64,000 nt of DNA, taken from positions 1-64,000 of the forward strand of contig JAFSQI010000127.1 of the NCBI GenBank assembly GCA_017446685.1, in the 5' to 3' direction. The notes below the pieces were generated by a model, which did not search any database, was not told the origin of the DNA, and saw nothing but the letters and a program-made list of their open reading frames with translations. Position 1 is the stretch's first letter. Each line of letters begins with the position of its first letter. Position numbers and translations under genes: made by a program. The stretch comes from Butyrivibrio sp. (GTDB lineage: Bacteria > Bacillota > Clostridia > Lachnospirales > Lachnospiraceae). Of the stretch, positions 20,874 to 28,597 are shown piece by piece.

Positions 20874-21170
20874 TTACAAATCTTTCATAAATTTGTCGAT
20901 TGCCTCATTTAATTCAATGATGGCTTCATCATCTCCGTCTTCAACAGCATGTACAATACAATGACTAATATGCTCTTTCAAAATCTCATTGCCACATTTA
21001 TTAATTGCAGACTTAACAGCTGAAAGCTGAATGAGAACCTCTGTGCAATCCCTGTCATCTTCTACCATTTTCTTAACAGACTCAAGGTGTCCGATAGCCT
21101 TAGAAAGCCTGTTTGAAATAGATTTGATATGCTGGGGGTCGTGATGATGATTATGGGTATGAGAACTCAT
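20874..21170 (-). CDS. CsoR/FrmR-family metal-sensing transcriptional repressor with His-rich N terminus
   Basis: 98 residues, all-helical DUF156 fold. The Cys-His-Cys metal site of CsoR is conserved as Cys42, His67 and Cys71, and the N terminus carries six His in residues 4-14 (HTHNHHHDPQH). Family members bind DNA as tetramers and release it on metal binding (Cu for CsoR, Ni for RcnR/InrS) or formaldehyde (FrmR). An N-terminal His contributes to Ni/Co sensing in RcnR. Because it is the first gene before the nickel-dependent hydrogenase, a nickel or cobalt sensor is plausible but unproven. The ATG at 21170 has GGAGGT 5 nt upstream; an in-frame upstream start at 21227 lies inside the leader hairpin. 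Confidence 0.88.
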   Translation of the reverse strand: MSSHTHNHHHDPQHIKSISNRLSKAIGHLESVKKMVEDDRDCTEVLIQLSAVKSAINKCGNEILKEHISHCIVHAVEDGDDEAIIELNEAIDKFMKDL

Positions 21171-21181
21171 AAAAGACCTCC

Positions 21182-21254
21182 AAAAAACAATGTGCGCTTT
21201 TGTTAATTTTTTGACTTTACAGTCCAAAAATTAAATAGCCAAACAAAACGCACA
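21182..21254 (-). promoter_or_regulatory. Large leader hairpin with T-run before csoR-ech (candidate attenuator or terminator)
   Basis: On the minus strand TGTGCG-TTTTG ... CAAAAGCGCACA and an inner arm TTAATTTTT(G/T)GAC/GTC pair over 21191-21254, with a 6-nt loop and an internal bulge on one side. TTGTTTTTT follows directly, then the GGAGGT site of csoR. It lies downstream of the promoter at 21270-21298, so it may be a transcription attenuator in the csoR leader. Alternatively it terminates the ohrR transcript. Confidence 0.6.
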
Positions 21255-21269
21255 CTTAAGCCGAAGTTT

Positions 21270-21298
21270 ATTATATTTCTATTAGAAAAAAAAATCAA
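21270..21298 (-). promoter_or_regulatory. Sigma-A promoter of csoR-ech-hyp
   Basis: Minus strand TTGATT (21293-21298), 17-nt spacer, perfect TATAAT (21270-21275). It is placed between the ohrR stop and csoR and gives a leader of about 90 nt. Confidence 0.75.
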
Positions 21299-21324
21299 TT
21301 ATAAATAAGAAAAAACAATAAAGA

Positions 21325-21798
21325 TTATCTTACATTTCCTATAATTTTATATAATAATTCATACAATGTTTTAGCTTCTTCTGCAGATAATTTTACACAT
21401 GTTCCCATATTTCTCGGAATATCAACTGCTTTATCTCTTAGTTCATCGCCTTCCTTAGTGATAGTAACTACAAGATTTCTCTCATCTTCATTGGATCTTT
21501 CTCTAGTGATATATCCCTTAGACTCCAATTTTTTCAATACTGGGGTAAGCGTACCTGAATCAAGATACAGACATTCTCCAAGCGTCTTAACATTAACACT
21601 CTTCTTTTCCCATAAAACCATCATGGTGATATATTGGGTATATGTAAGATCGATATCATCCAAATATGGCTTGTACTTTCTGATTATTTCCTTAGCACAG
21701 GCATAAAGTGGAAAACAGATCTGATTTCCCAATTTGAGAGCTTCATATTTCTCTTCATTCACTCCCGATACAGGTTTAACTTCATCATTACCAGACAT
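21325..21798 (-). CDS. ohrR: OhrR-type MarR-family peroxide-sensing repressor
   Basis: 157 residues. The N terminus (LKLGNQICFPLYACAKEI) aligns with B. subtilis OhrR around its peroxide-reactive Cys, here Cys28, and the helix-turn-helix region LYLDSGTLTPVLKKLESKGYITRERSNEDER is nearly the same. OhrR represses ohr and is released from DNA when the Cys is oxidised by organic hydroperoxides. No ohr gene lies beside it in this window. The ATG at 21798 has AGGAG 8 nt upstream; an earlier in-frame TTG overlaps that site. An inverted repeat over its own -10 box suggests autoregulation. Confidence 0.85.
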   Translation of the reverse strand: MSGNDEVKPVSGVNEEKYEALKLGNQICFPLYACAKEIIRKYKPYLDDIDLTYTQYITMMVLWEKKSVNVKTLGECLYLDSGTLTPVLKKLESKGYITRERSNEDERNLVVTITKEGDELRDKAVDIPRNMGTCVKLSAEEAKTLYELLYKIIGNVR

Positions 21799-21816
21799 AG
21801 CAAATACTCCTAACAA

Positions 21817-21864
21817 ATATAATTGAATGCTATTTAATTATATCACAATATATTATTTTGTCAT
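21817..21864 (-). promoter_or_regulatory. ohrR promoter with overlapping inverted repeat
   Basis: Minus strand ATGACA (21859-21864), 16-nt spacer, perfect TATAAT (21837-21842). An inverted repeat ATATAATT / AATTATAT (21817-21824 and 21836-21843) covers the -10 box and start region and is a candidate OhrR operator. Confidence 0.65.
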
Positions 21865-21894
21865 TTAAGAAAAAATCAATAAACCATAAAAAAT

Positions 21895-24297
21895 TTATTT
21901 ATGATTATATCTTTTTTCTATATAAGTAAACAGCATAGTAAGATAACGCATAAATGGTTCTGTTGCAATTGCAAAAAGGACAAAAAGCATAACACATTCA
22001 ACCGAAACATAACTTATTGAAAACAAATTATTAAAAAACAACGTTGCCATAATCATTCCAATAATACATCCGGCAATAACTTTGATTCTATATAAATTTA
22101 TTGGTAATGAAATATTAGCCAAAATAATAAAACCAACTATAGCCAGTAAAAAAGTCGATGCAACCGATACATCCTCACCATTAACCCCGAAAGTATTTGA
22201 AAATACAACAAGTGCAGCTATAGCAAAGAAATCCGTCAATGCAGCCGGCATCGCCTTAAGAAGAACTTTAACCATAAAGTGTCCCTCTATCCTTTTATTA
22301 TTTGGTTCCATGGCAAGAAAGAACCCCGGAATTCCAATATTAAACAAACTAACCATTGTGATTTGCGAAGGCTGTAGAGGATATACCCAAACATTTATAA
22401 TTGAAAAAACAGCTAACAGAAACGAAAAAATATTCTTAACCAAGAATAACGTTGCTGTTCTTTCGATATTATTTATATTTCTTCTGCCCTCTGCTACTAT
22501 TTTCGGCATTCTGGAAAAATCACTGTCAAGAAGTACAACTTGAGATGTCTGTATAGCAGCTTCAGAGCCTGCAGCCATTGCTATTGAGCAGTCTGCATCT
22601 TTCATAGCGAGGATATCATTTACCCCATCACCGGTCATGGCTACAGTATGCCCGGATTTTTTAAGAGCCCTGACAATTTTTTGTTTTTGCTCGGGAGATA
22701 CACGCCCAAAAACAGTATAATCTTTTACAGCCCCCGGAATATCTGAATCATCAAGCTTACTGGCATCTACATACTTCTCAGCTCCGTCAATACCGGCATT
22801 CTTAGCCACCTCTGAAACCGTAACAGGGCTGTCCCCCGAAATAACTTTAATATTGACTCCCTGCTTTTTAAAATATTCAAAGGTTTCTTTTGCATTCTCT
22901 CTTATAGGGTTCTGAAGTAATATAAATAAAAAAGGTTCTGTCAATGCTCCTTCAAGTGACTCGTTTGGAACAGCAAGGGATAAATTATCTTTTTCCTTGT
23001 CCAAAACCGGAGTATTATCTGCTCCTCCAAAATATTGTGCAAAACATAATACTCTTAGCCCCTTTGAAGCATAATAGTTTATTATATCCTTATACTCATC
23101 AAATGAAGCTCCAAGTACAAATTCAGGAGCACCAAGCACATATGTAGCATCATCAAACTGCACACTGCTATATTTATATTTTGAAGAAAAAGAATGAAAA
23201 CTAATACAAGTACGCCCGGAAGGATCATTAAAATACTCTTCCAACGCATGCATTGTGATATTATCATCCGGCACACAGCCAATATATTCCGAAACCAGAT
23301 GGCACATTTGTGCTTTTATAGCACCATCTGAATCCACTATATTATCAGCCAGAACAGCATCAGCCACCAGCATACTGTTATCGGTAATTGTTCCTGTTTT
23401 ATCTACGCAAATAGTATCTACTCTTGCGAGTGTTTCAATTGAGCGCATATCATGAAGCATTACATTGTTTTTTGCAAGCCTTACTGTACTAAGTCCGAGT
23501 GTAATACTAAGCAAAAGATATAGCCCTTCAGGTATCATCCCAATTAATGCAGCAACTACAGACGGAACTGTTTCAGAAAATGAATTGCCCTGGATTAAAT
23601 AGCTCTGCACAAATAAAGCAATTCCTATCGGAATAATTACAATTCCTGCAAATACAACGATACGATTTATTGAACGAACCATTTCTGATTGTTCTGTAGA
23701 AGGAAGTTTTTTTGCCTTAAGAATAAGTTTGGATATGTATGAATCAGCCCCAACTTTTGTAAGTTTAGCCAGGCACCTTCCCGAAACCACAAAGCTCCCG
23801 GACATCAGTACATCGCCATTTTTCTTTCTTATTTCATCCGCTTCTCCTGTCAAAAGAGCTTCATTTACACCGATTTCGCCACTTATCACCTCAGCATCAG
23901 CACAAATCTGACTTCCTGCTGAAAACACAACCACATCACCCAGAACAAGTTTATCTACAGCAACAAGGTCTTCACTGCCATCTCTTATCACAGTTACAGT
24001 TGTCTGATTAATTATGCTTAATTTATCAAGGATTTTTTTGGCTTTTAACTCCTGGAATATTCCAATCAGAGAATTACAAATTATAACCGGTAAAAAAGTA
24101 AGCGAATTCCAGGCGCCTGATAATATCAAAAGTACAGCCATTATAAGAAAAATCAGATTAAAATATGTAAATACATTTTCCTTTATAATTTCGCTAGTTG
24201 TCTTGGCTGTATTATCAATCTTTATATTGCCTTTTCCCTGACGATATAATTCTTTTGCCTCAGCAGTAGATAATCCAACATTTATCTCATCAATCAT
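21895..24297 (-). CDS. P-type cation ATPase, CtpE-like
   Basis: 800 residues. The phosphorylated Asp299 is in VDKTGTIT, with TGEA (150-153) of the actuator domain, TGDGVND of the hinge, and the PEGL motif (256-259) in membrane helix 4. The surrounding sequence (IPEGLYLLLSITLGLSTVRLAKNNVMLHDM) resembles mycobacterial CtpE, reported as a Ca2+ pump, and the P2-type PEGL points to Ca2+ or a similar hard cation rather than heavy metals (no CPC motif, no N-terminal metal-binding domain). About ten membrane segments are present. The ATG at 24297 has AGGGG nearby. It is separated from minE by a terminator. Confidence 0.85.
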   Translation of the reverse strand: MIDEINVGLSTAEAKELYRQGKGNIKIDNTAKTTSEIIKENVFTYFNLIFLIMAVLLILSGAWNSLTFLPVIICNSLIGIFQELKAKKILDKLSIINQTTVTVIRDGSEDLVAVDKLVLGDVVVFSAGSQICADAEVISGEIGVNEALLTGEADEIRKKNGDVLMSGSFVVSGRCLAKLTKVGADSYISKLILKAKKLPSTEQSEMVRSINRIVVFAGIVIIPIGIALFVQSYLIQGNSFSETVPSVVAALIGMIPEGLYLLLSITLGLSTVRLAKNNVMLHDMRSIETLARVDTICVDKTGTITDNSMLVADAVLADNIVDSDGAIKAQMCHLVSEYIGCVPDDNITMHALEEYFNDPSGRTCISFHSFSSKYKYSSVQFDDATYVLGAPEFVLGASFDEYKDIINYYASKGLRVLCFAQYFGGADNTPVLDKEKDNLSLAVPNESLEGALTEPFLFILLQNPIRENAKETFEYFKKQGVNIKVISGDSPVTVSEVAKNAGIDGAEKYVDASKLDDSDIPGAVKDYTVFGRVSPEQKQKIVRALKKSGHTVAMTGDGVNDILAMKDADCSIAMAAGSEAAIQTSQVVLLDSDFSRMPKIVAEGRRNINNIERTATLFLVKNIFSFLLAVFSIINVWVYPLQPSQITMVSLFNIGIPGFFLAMEPNNKRIEGHFMVKVLLKAMPAALTDFFAIAALVVFSNTFGVNGEDVSVASTFLLAIVGFIILANISLPINLYRIKVIAGCIIGMIMATLFFNNLFSISYVSVECVMLFVLFAIATEPFMRYLTMLFTYIEKRYNHK

Positions 24298-24375
24298 AAT
24301 GAGCCCCTATACTTTTTTCACTCCAAATAAAAGAATTTCTGTAAATCCTTTATTATTTATTTATGTTCCCCAAAC

Positions 24376-24416
24376 AAATAAAACCCGGTAAACTAAAATA
24401 GCCAGCCGGGTTTTAT
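24376..24416 (-). terminator. Rho-independent terminator of minCDE
   Basis: AAAACCCGG (24380-24388) pairs with CCGGGTTTT (24406-24414). It follows the minE stop codon on the minus strand, and the descending arm ends in TTTTATTTG. Confidence 0.85.
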
Positions 24417-24423
24417 ACATTAT

Positions 24424-24702
24424 TTATTTCGCAGTATGATTCATATTCTTGATTGGAATATTTGCATAAAGAGCTGGTACAGTCTTACCTGTATTGTCCT
24501 CAGTATCCATCTGAGTAATATTAATATCTATCCCCGCCATATCAATCTCTGCATATTTTGATAAAACCTCTATGATGTCGCTTCGAATCTTCTGCATTAT
24601 TTCAGGTGAGCATGTGGCACGATCTGAAACCAATACCAACTTAAGACGATCCTTGGCAACGTCGCTTGAAGATTTTTTCTTAAAAATATCTGATAACTTC
24701 AT
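24424..24702 (-). CDS. minE: Cell division topological specificity factor MinE
   Basis: 92 residues. MinE stimulates MinD ATPase and drives pole-to-pole oscillation of MinCD. The N-terminal anti-MinCD region carries DRLKLVLVSDRATCSPEIMQKI, followed by the dimerisation domain. The ATG at 24702 has GGGGAG 6 nt upstream, and the in-frame TTG at 24717 overlaps that site. It is the last gene of minCDE, 15 nt after minD. A MinE system, rather than DivIVA alone, is usual in many Clostridia. Confidence 0.93.
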   Translation of the reverse strand: MKLSDIFKKKSSSDVAKDRLKLVLVSDRATCSPEIMQKIRSDIIEVLSKYAEIDMAGIDINITQMDTEDNTGKTVPALYANIPIKNMNHTAK

Positions 24703-24717
24703 TTTTCGCTCCCCCAA

Positions 24718-25497
24718 TTATTTTCTTTTAAACCATGAGAAAATACCTTTCTTAGCTTCAAGATCCAGGAAAGGAACCTGTTCACCGGTTACTCTACGGC
24801 AAATATTCATATAAGCCTGACCTGCAAGAGAATTATCTCCAACAAGAGGTTCACCGTTATTTGTAGCCACAACAATATTTTCATCATCCGGAACCTGGCC
24901 GATAAGCTCAACAGCCAAAATGTCGATAACATCATCAGCTGACATCATATCGCCCCTCTTAACCATATCAGCACGAAGTCTGTTTACGATCAATTGAGTC
25001 TTTCCAATTTCATTTGCTTCAAGAAGACCAATGATTCTGTCAGCATCTCTGACAGCTGAAACTTCCGGGGTAGTAACTACAAGCGCTCTGTCAGCTCCTG
25101 CAATTGCATTCTTAAATCCCTGCTCAATTCCTGCAGGACAATCAAGAATCACATAATCAAACTCACTTTTGAGTTCGTCTGTAAGTTTCTTCATCTGATC
25201 AGGTGTAACGCTTGTCTTATCTTTGGTCTGAGCAGCAGGAAGCAGGTATAAAGAATCATATTTTTTATCTCTGATAAGTGCCTGCTTAACCTTGCAATTA
25301 CCCTCAATAACATCGACAAGGTTATATACGATCCTGTTTTCAAGGCCCATAACAACATCAAGGTTACGAAGTCCTATATCTGTATCAATCAGAACAACCT
25401 TTTTGTTTAATTTTGCAAGTCCGGTTCCAAGATTGGCAGTTGTTGTTGTCTTTCCAACTCCTCCCTTTCCAGATGTAACTACTATTACTTCTCCCAT
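24718..25497 (-). CDS. minD: Septum-site determining ATPase MinD
   Basis: 259 residues. The deviant Walker A SGKGGVGKTTT, the switch regions and the C-terminal amphipathic membrane-targeting helix (KKGIFSWFKRK) are all visible, which separates it from the FlhG homologue at 39688 that lacks such a helix. It recruits MinC to the membrane and MinE releases it. AGGAGG lies 5 nt before the ATG. It follows minC by about 70 nt. Confidence 0.96.
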   Translation of the reverse strand: MGEVIVVTSGKGGVGKTTTTANLGTGLAKLNKKVVLIDTDIGLRNLDVVMGLENRIVYNLVDVIEGNCKVKQALIRDKKYDSLYLLPAAQTKDKTSVTPDQMKKLTDELKSEFDYVILDCPAGIEQGFKNAIAGADRALVVTTPEVSAVRDADRIIGLLEANEIGKTQLIVNRLRADMVKRGDMMSADDVIDILAVELIGQVPDDENIVVATNNGEPLVGDNSLAGQAYMNICRRVTGEQVPFLDLEAKKGIFSWFKRK

Positions 25498-25568
25498 GTT
25501 ATCCTCCTATGAATCCGTAAAATAATATCTTTCGCAAGCCGTCTTAGAAATCAACGGGCTGTCACATT

Positions 25569-26324
25569 TCATTTAATATACTGTCTTAAAAACGCAGTGC
25601 CATAAACAGTTTTAACAATATGCCCATTTTCAATATAGGCAACTTCAGGTTCATGGACACTTGTCATAATCTTCTTTTTCTTAAACCGAAGCTTAGGTCC
25701 TTTTTCTGCATCGGGTGAAATAGCAATTGCATCAGCTATTCTTACCTGCAATGGATTAAGTTCCAATGCCATCACTATAGCATTTCTGTCACCACCGGCA
25801 CCTGCAAAAGCATTGCCTCTTAACTCTCCAAGAATAAATATACTGCCATATGATGTAACATTTGCCCCAGGCTTCACATCACCAAGTACCACAACACTCT
25901 GTTCACATGAAATATCCTGTCCGGAGCGAAGGTTACCGGTATATATAAATGCACTGTTATCATAATTATATTCAATAGCGGAAGGTTCAGTTTCAACGGG
26001 CTCTGATTCCGGTACAGCCACAGCCTCATGCTCACTTTGACTTGCAGCATTCTTAAAAATCTTTTCCATTTCAGACTGCTCATCTATGATGCATGTGATA
26101 GTTAAATCAGAATTATCTGAAATAATATCAGCAACTTCAGACTGCTCATCATCAGAAAGCTCTTTTCCACGAATAATAAGTCCCATATTATTCTTACCAA
26201 GGAAAGTCGATGCCTCATTAAATTTAGAAGCTATCTCCTTTTTAAGAACATCAAATTCCGTATTCGGATCAAGAACCAATATTATACCTGACTTTGTTCC
26301 TTTAATAGTAACAATCTGATTCAA
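25569..26324 (-). CDS. minC: Septum-site determining protein MinC
   Basis: 251 residues. MinC inhibits FtsZ assembly at cell poles. The N-terminal domain (NQIVTIKGTKSGIILVLD) is followed by a linker of about 25 acidic residues and the beta-helical C-terminal domain with GNLRSGQDI, VVVLGDVKPGANV and ALELNPLQVRIADAIAI motifs that bind MinD. The start is TTG at 26324 with GGGAG 9 nt upstream; no in-frame ATG lies near that site. It is first in the operon. Confidence 0.92.
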   Translation of the reverse strand: MNQIVTIKGTKSGIILVLDPNTEFDVLKKEIASKFNEASTFLGKNNMGLIIRGKELSDDEQSEVADIISDNSDLTITCIIDEQSEMEKIFKNAASQSEHEAVAVPESEPVETEPSAIEYNYDNSAFIYTGNLRSGQDISCEQSVVVLGDVKPGANVTSYGSIFILGELRGNAFAGAGGDRNAIVMALELNPLQVRIADAIAISPDAEKGPKLRFKKKKIMTSVHEPEVAYIENGHIVKTVYGTAFLRQYIK

Positions 26325-26397
26325 AATAGTATTCTCCCAAAAACATATACCTTAATAGTATACAACAATTTTAAAATTAATAAAGAAGATTAAATTT

Positions 26398-26436
26398 ATA
26401 AAAAAAGGACCTTGGAAGCTTTTCCAAAGTCCTTAA
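26398..26436 (-). terminator. Strong rho-independent terminator after tsf
   Basis: AAGGAC(c/t)TTGGAA pairs over 13 bp (26405-26417 with 26422-26434) around a 4-nt loop, followed on the minus strand by a run of seven T. Confidence 0.93.
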
Positions 26437-26447
26437 TTAAGCATATA

Positions 26448-27401
26448 TTAGTTAAGACCAGCTGCCTGCTTTGCAACTTCCTCTGCAAAATTCTCGCTCT
26501 TCTTCTCAATGCCTTCGCCTGTCTCAAAACGAACGAATTTCTTGATAGAAAGCTTAGCATTGTTATTCTTGCCAACCTGTGCAATGTACTGACCAACAGT
26601 CTGCTTTCCGTCCTCGGCCTTTACATAAACCTGCTCATTAAGGCAGATTTCCTTAAGTTCCTTGTTAAGACGTCCAACAAGCATCTTCTCGATGATCTGC
26701 TGTGGCTTTCTCTTACCTTCAGGAAGCTCTTCATTTTCCTTCATAGCCTGAGCAAGAAGGATTTCCTTTTCGTGATTTCTGTACTCTTCAGAAACATCCT
26801 CTGTAGAAACATACTTAGGGCTAAGAGCTGCAACCTGCATAGCTACATTCTTTACAGCGTCCTTAATTTCATCGTTAACAACATCTGTATCAGCCTCAAC
26901 GATAACAGAAATTCTACCATTTCCGTGAACGTAAGGAACAACGATACCATTCTCAGCTACAACTTTCTCAAATCTTCTAATGCTGAGCTTCTCAGAAATA
27001 ACAGCTGTAATCTCTACAAGAGCATCATTAACTGTCTTAGAAGAATCAAGATTCCATGCCTCTGCAAGGAATGCATCAAGATCCTTTGAATCAGAATTAA
27101 CAGCCTGCTGAGCAACTGCCTCAACAAATGCCTGGAACTTCTCGTTCTGAGCAACGAAGTCTGTCTCTGAGTTAACTTCTACAACTGCAGCTGTCTTGTC
27201 ATCCTTAACTGCAATTCTTGTAAGACCTTCAGCAGCGATTCTGCTAGCCTTCTTTTCAGCCTTCATGATACCGTTCTTTCTAAGGTACTCAACGGCTGCA
27301 TCCATATCTCCGTTAGTCTCTGTAAGAGCCTTCTTGCACTCCATCATACCTGCGCCAGTTGACTCACGTAATTCTTTAACCATTGCTGCTGTGATAGCCA
27401 T
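26448..27401 (-). CDS. tsf: Elongation factor Ts
   Basis: 317 residues. It exchanges GDP for GTP on EF-Tu. The N-terminal UBA-like domain (MVKELRESTGAGMMECKKAL) and the conserved TDFVAQNEKF motif are present. The ATG at 27401 has GGAGG 9 nt upstream; an in-frame extension to 27425 has no homology. It follows rpsB, the usual bacterial pairing, and a strong hairpin lies between the two. Confidence 0.97.
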   Translation of the reverse strand: MAITAAMVKELRESTGAGMMECKKALTETNGDMDAAVEYLRKNGIMKAEKKASRIAAEGLTRIAVKDDKTAAVVEVNSETDFVAQNEKFQAFVEAVAQQAVNSDSKDLDAFLAEAWNLDSSKTVNDALVEITAVISEKLSIRRFEKVVAENGIVVPYVHGNGRISVIVEADTDVVNDEIKDAVKNVAMQVAALSPKYVSTEDVSEEYRNHEKEILLAQAMKENEELPEGKRKPQQIIEKMLVGRLNKELKEICLNEQVYVKAEDGKQTVGQYIAQVGKNNNAKLSIKKFVRFETGEGIEKKSENFAEEVAKQAAGLN

Positions 27402-27436
27402 GTAATTTGTCCTCCGATTATTCATTTATAAAGAAA

Positions 27437-27489
27437 GGGATTATGTATTTTGCTGACAAATAAAAATAATCAGACAAAATACATTTCCC
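27437..27489 (-). terminator. Intergenic hairpin between rpsB and tsf
   Basis: Minus-strand arms GGGAaATGTATTTTG(t)CTGA and TCAGcAAAATACATaaTCCC pair over about 19 bp with two small bulges; TTTCTTTATAAA follows. It may act as a partial terminator or processing site that sets the S2 to EF-Ts ratio. Confidence 0.6.
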
Positions 27490-27511
27490 ATCTATAAAGT
27501 TCGTTTATATA

Positions 27512-28270
27512 TTATTCTGCTGCAACTTCTTCAATATCTGTAGCTTCTGCATTGTCTGCCACATAGTCAGCAGCTGCATCAGACTCAGCGCCCTGATTAG
27601 CCTCAATAACAGCATCTGCCATCTTACCAACGATAAGCTTAACTGCTCTGATAGCATCATCATTACCAGGAATGATGTAATCAAGCTCTTCAGGATCACA
27701 GTTTGTATCGCCAATACCGATAAGTGTGATTCCAAGAGACTCAGCTTCCTGAATGCAAATTCTTTCCTTCTTAGGATCTACAACAAAGATAGCATCAGGG
27801 ATTCTCTTCATGTCTCTGATTCCGCCAAGGTTAGCCTGAAGCTTAGTAAGTTCCTTCTTAAGCTGAGCAACTTCCTTCTTAGGAAGAACATCAAATGTTC
27901 CATCTTCCTGCATCTTCTCGATAGCCTTCATTCTTGCGATTCTGCTCTGGATTGTCTTGAAGTTTGTGAGCATACCACCAAGCCATCTCTCATTTACATA
28001 GTACATACCGCAACGCTCTGCCTCTGTCTTAACAGCATCCTGAGCCTGCTTCTTTGTTCCTACGAAAAGGATTGTTCCACCCTGCTGTGCAATTTCAAAT
28101 ACTGCCTTGTAAGCCTCGTCAACCTTTACAACTGACTTCTGAAGATCGATAATGTGGATACCATTTCTCTCTGTGAAGATGTAAGGAGCCATTTTAGGGT
28201 TCCATCTTCTTGTCTGGTGACCAAAATGTACACCTGCTTCAAGTAACTGTTTCATTGATACAACGCTCAT
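27512..28270 (-). CDS. rpsB: 30S ribosomal protein S2
   Basis: 252 residues, the normal length, beginning [27 protein letters not shown]. Conserved RNA- and S1-contact segments ([28 protein letters not shown]) are present, and the acidic C-terminal tail is typical. GGAGGT lies 6 nt before the ATG. It heads the rpsB-tsf operon immediately downstream of a motility-gene region, the same neighbourhood as in B. subtilis. Confidence 0.98.
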   Translation of the reverse strand: MSVVSMKQLLEAGVHFGHQTRRWNPKMAPYIFTERNGIHIIDLQKSVVKVDEAYKAVFEIAQQGGTILFVGTKKQAQDAVKTEAERCGMYYVNERWLGGMLTNFKTIQSRIARMKAIEKMQEDGTFDVLPKKEVAQLKKELTKLQANLGGIRDMKRIPDAIFVVDPKKERICIQEAESLGITLIGIGDTNCDPEELDYIIPGNDDAIRAVKLIVGKMADAVIEANQGAESDAAADYVADNAEATDIEEVAAE

Positions 28271-28491
28271 GTTAATACCTCCATTTGGTTAGAATCTTCC
28301 GTACATCCCTGGCTTCATAAATACCGCACAAGAGCGTTTTCAAATGCGGGAAGCTCCCATCTGATCGTATATAATCAAATCTGACAAAGACCGACACCGG
28401 AATGAGAACAAGATATACGTGCATATTTGTTACTGCTTATTGCAGTCTGTAGTATACAGACATAATTAGTCTATAAGCCCACAGCTTTTTA
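28271..28491 (-). other. Long 5' leader of rpsB
   Basis: About 215 nt separate the predicted start site from the rpsB ATG and no ORF is visible. The stretch is richer in G and C than flanking intergenic DNA. Autoregulatory leaders are known for rpsB in other bacteria, but I cannot match a known fold. Confidence 0.4.
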
Positions 28492-28520
28492 ATATTATCA
28501 TAGCAGAAATATGATTTCAA
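28492..28520 (-). promoter_or_regulatory. Sigma-A promoter of rpsB-tsf
   Basis: Minus strand TTGAAA (28515-28520), 17-nt spacer, TAATAT (28492-28497); a shifted -10 TATGAT is less well spaced. Confidence 0.55.
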
Positions 28521-28530
28521 GCACTTTTGC

Positions 28531-28567
28531 AAAAAAATAAGGAGACAAAACAAATTTTTGTCTCCTT
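28531..28567 (-). terminator. Rho-independent terminator after the MltG-like gene
   Basis: AAGGAGACAAAA (28539-28550) pairs with TTTTGTCTCCTT (28556-28567) around a short loop, followed on the minus strand by ATTTTTTT. Confidence 0.92.
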
Positions 28568-28597
28568 ATACTAAATCATACACCTAAAACAATAACC

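Noticed and set aside
26412-27089. 225-codon plus-strand open frame opposite tsf
   Set aside because: Antisense shadow of a highly conserved gene, Leu/Asn/Cys-rich, no initiation signal.
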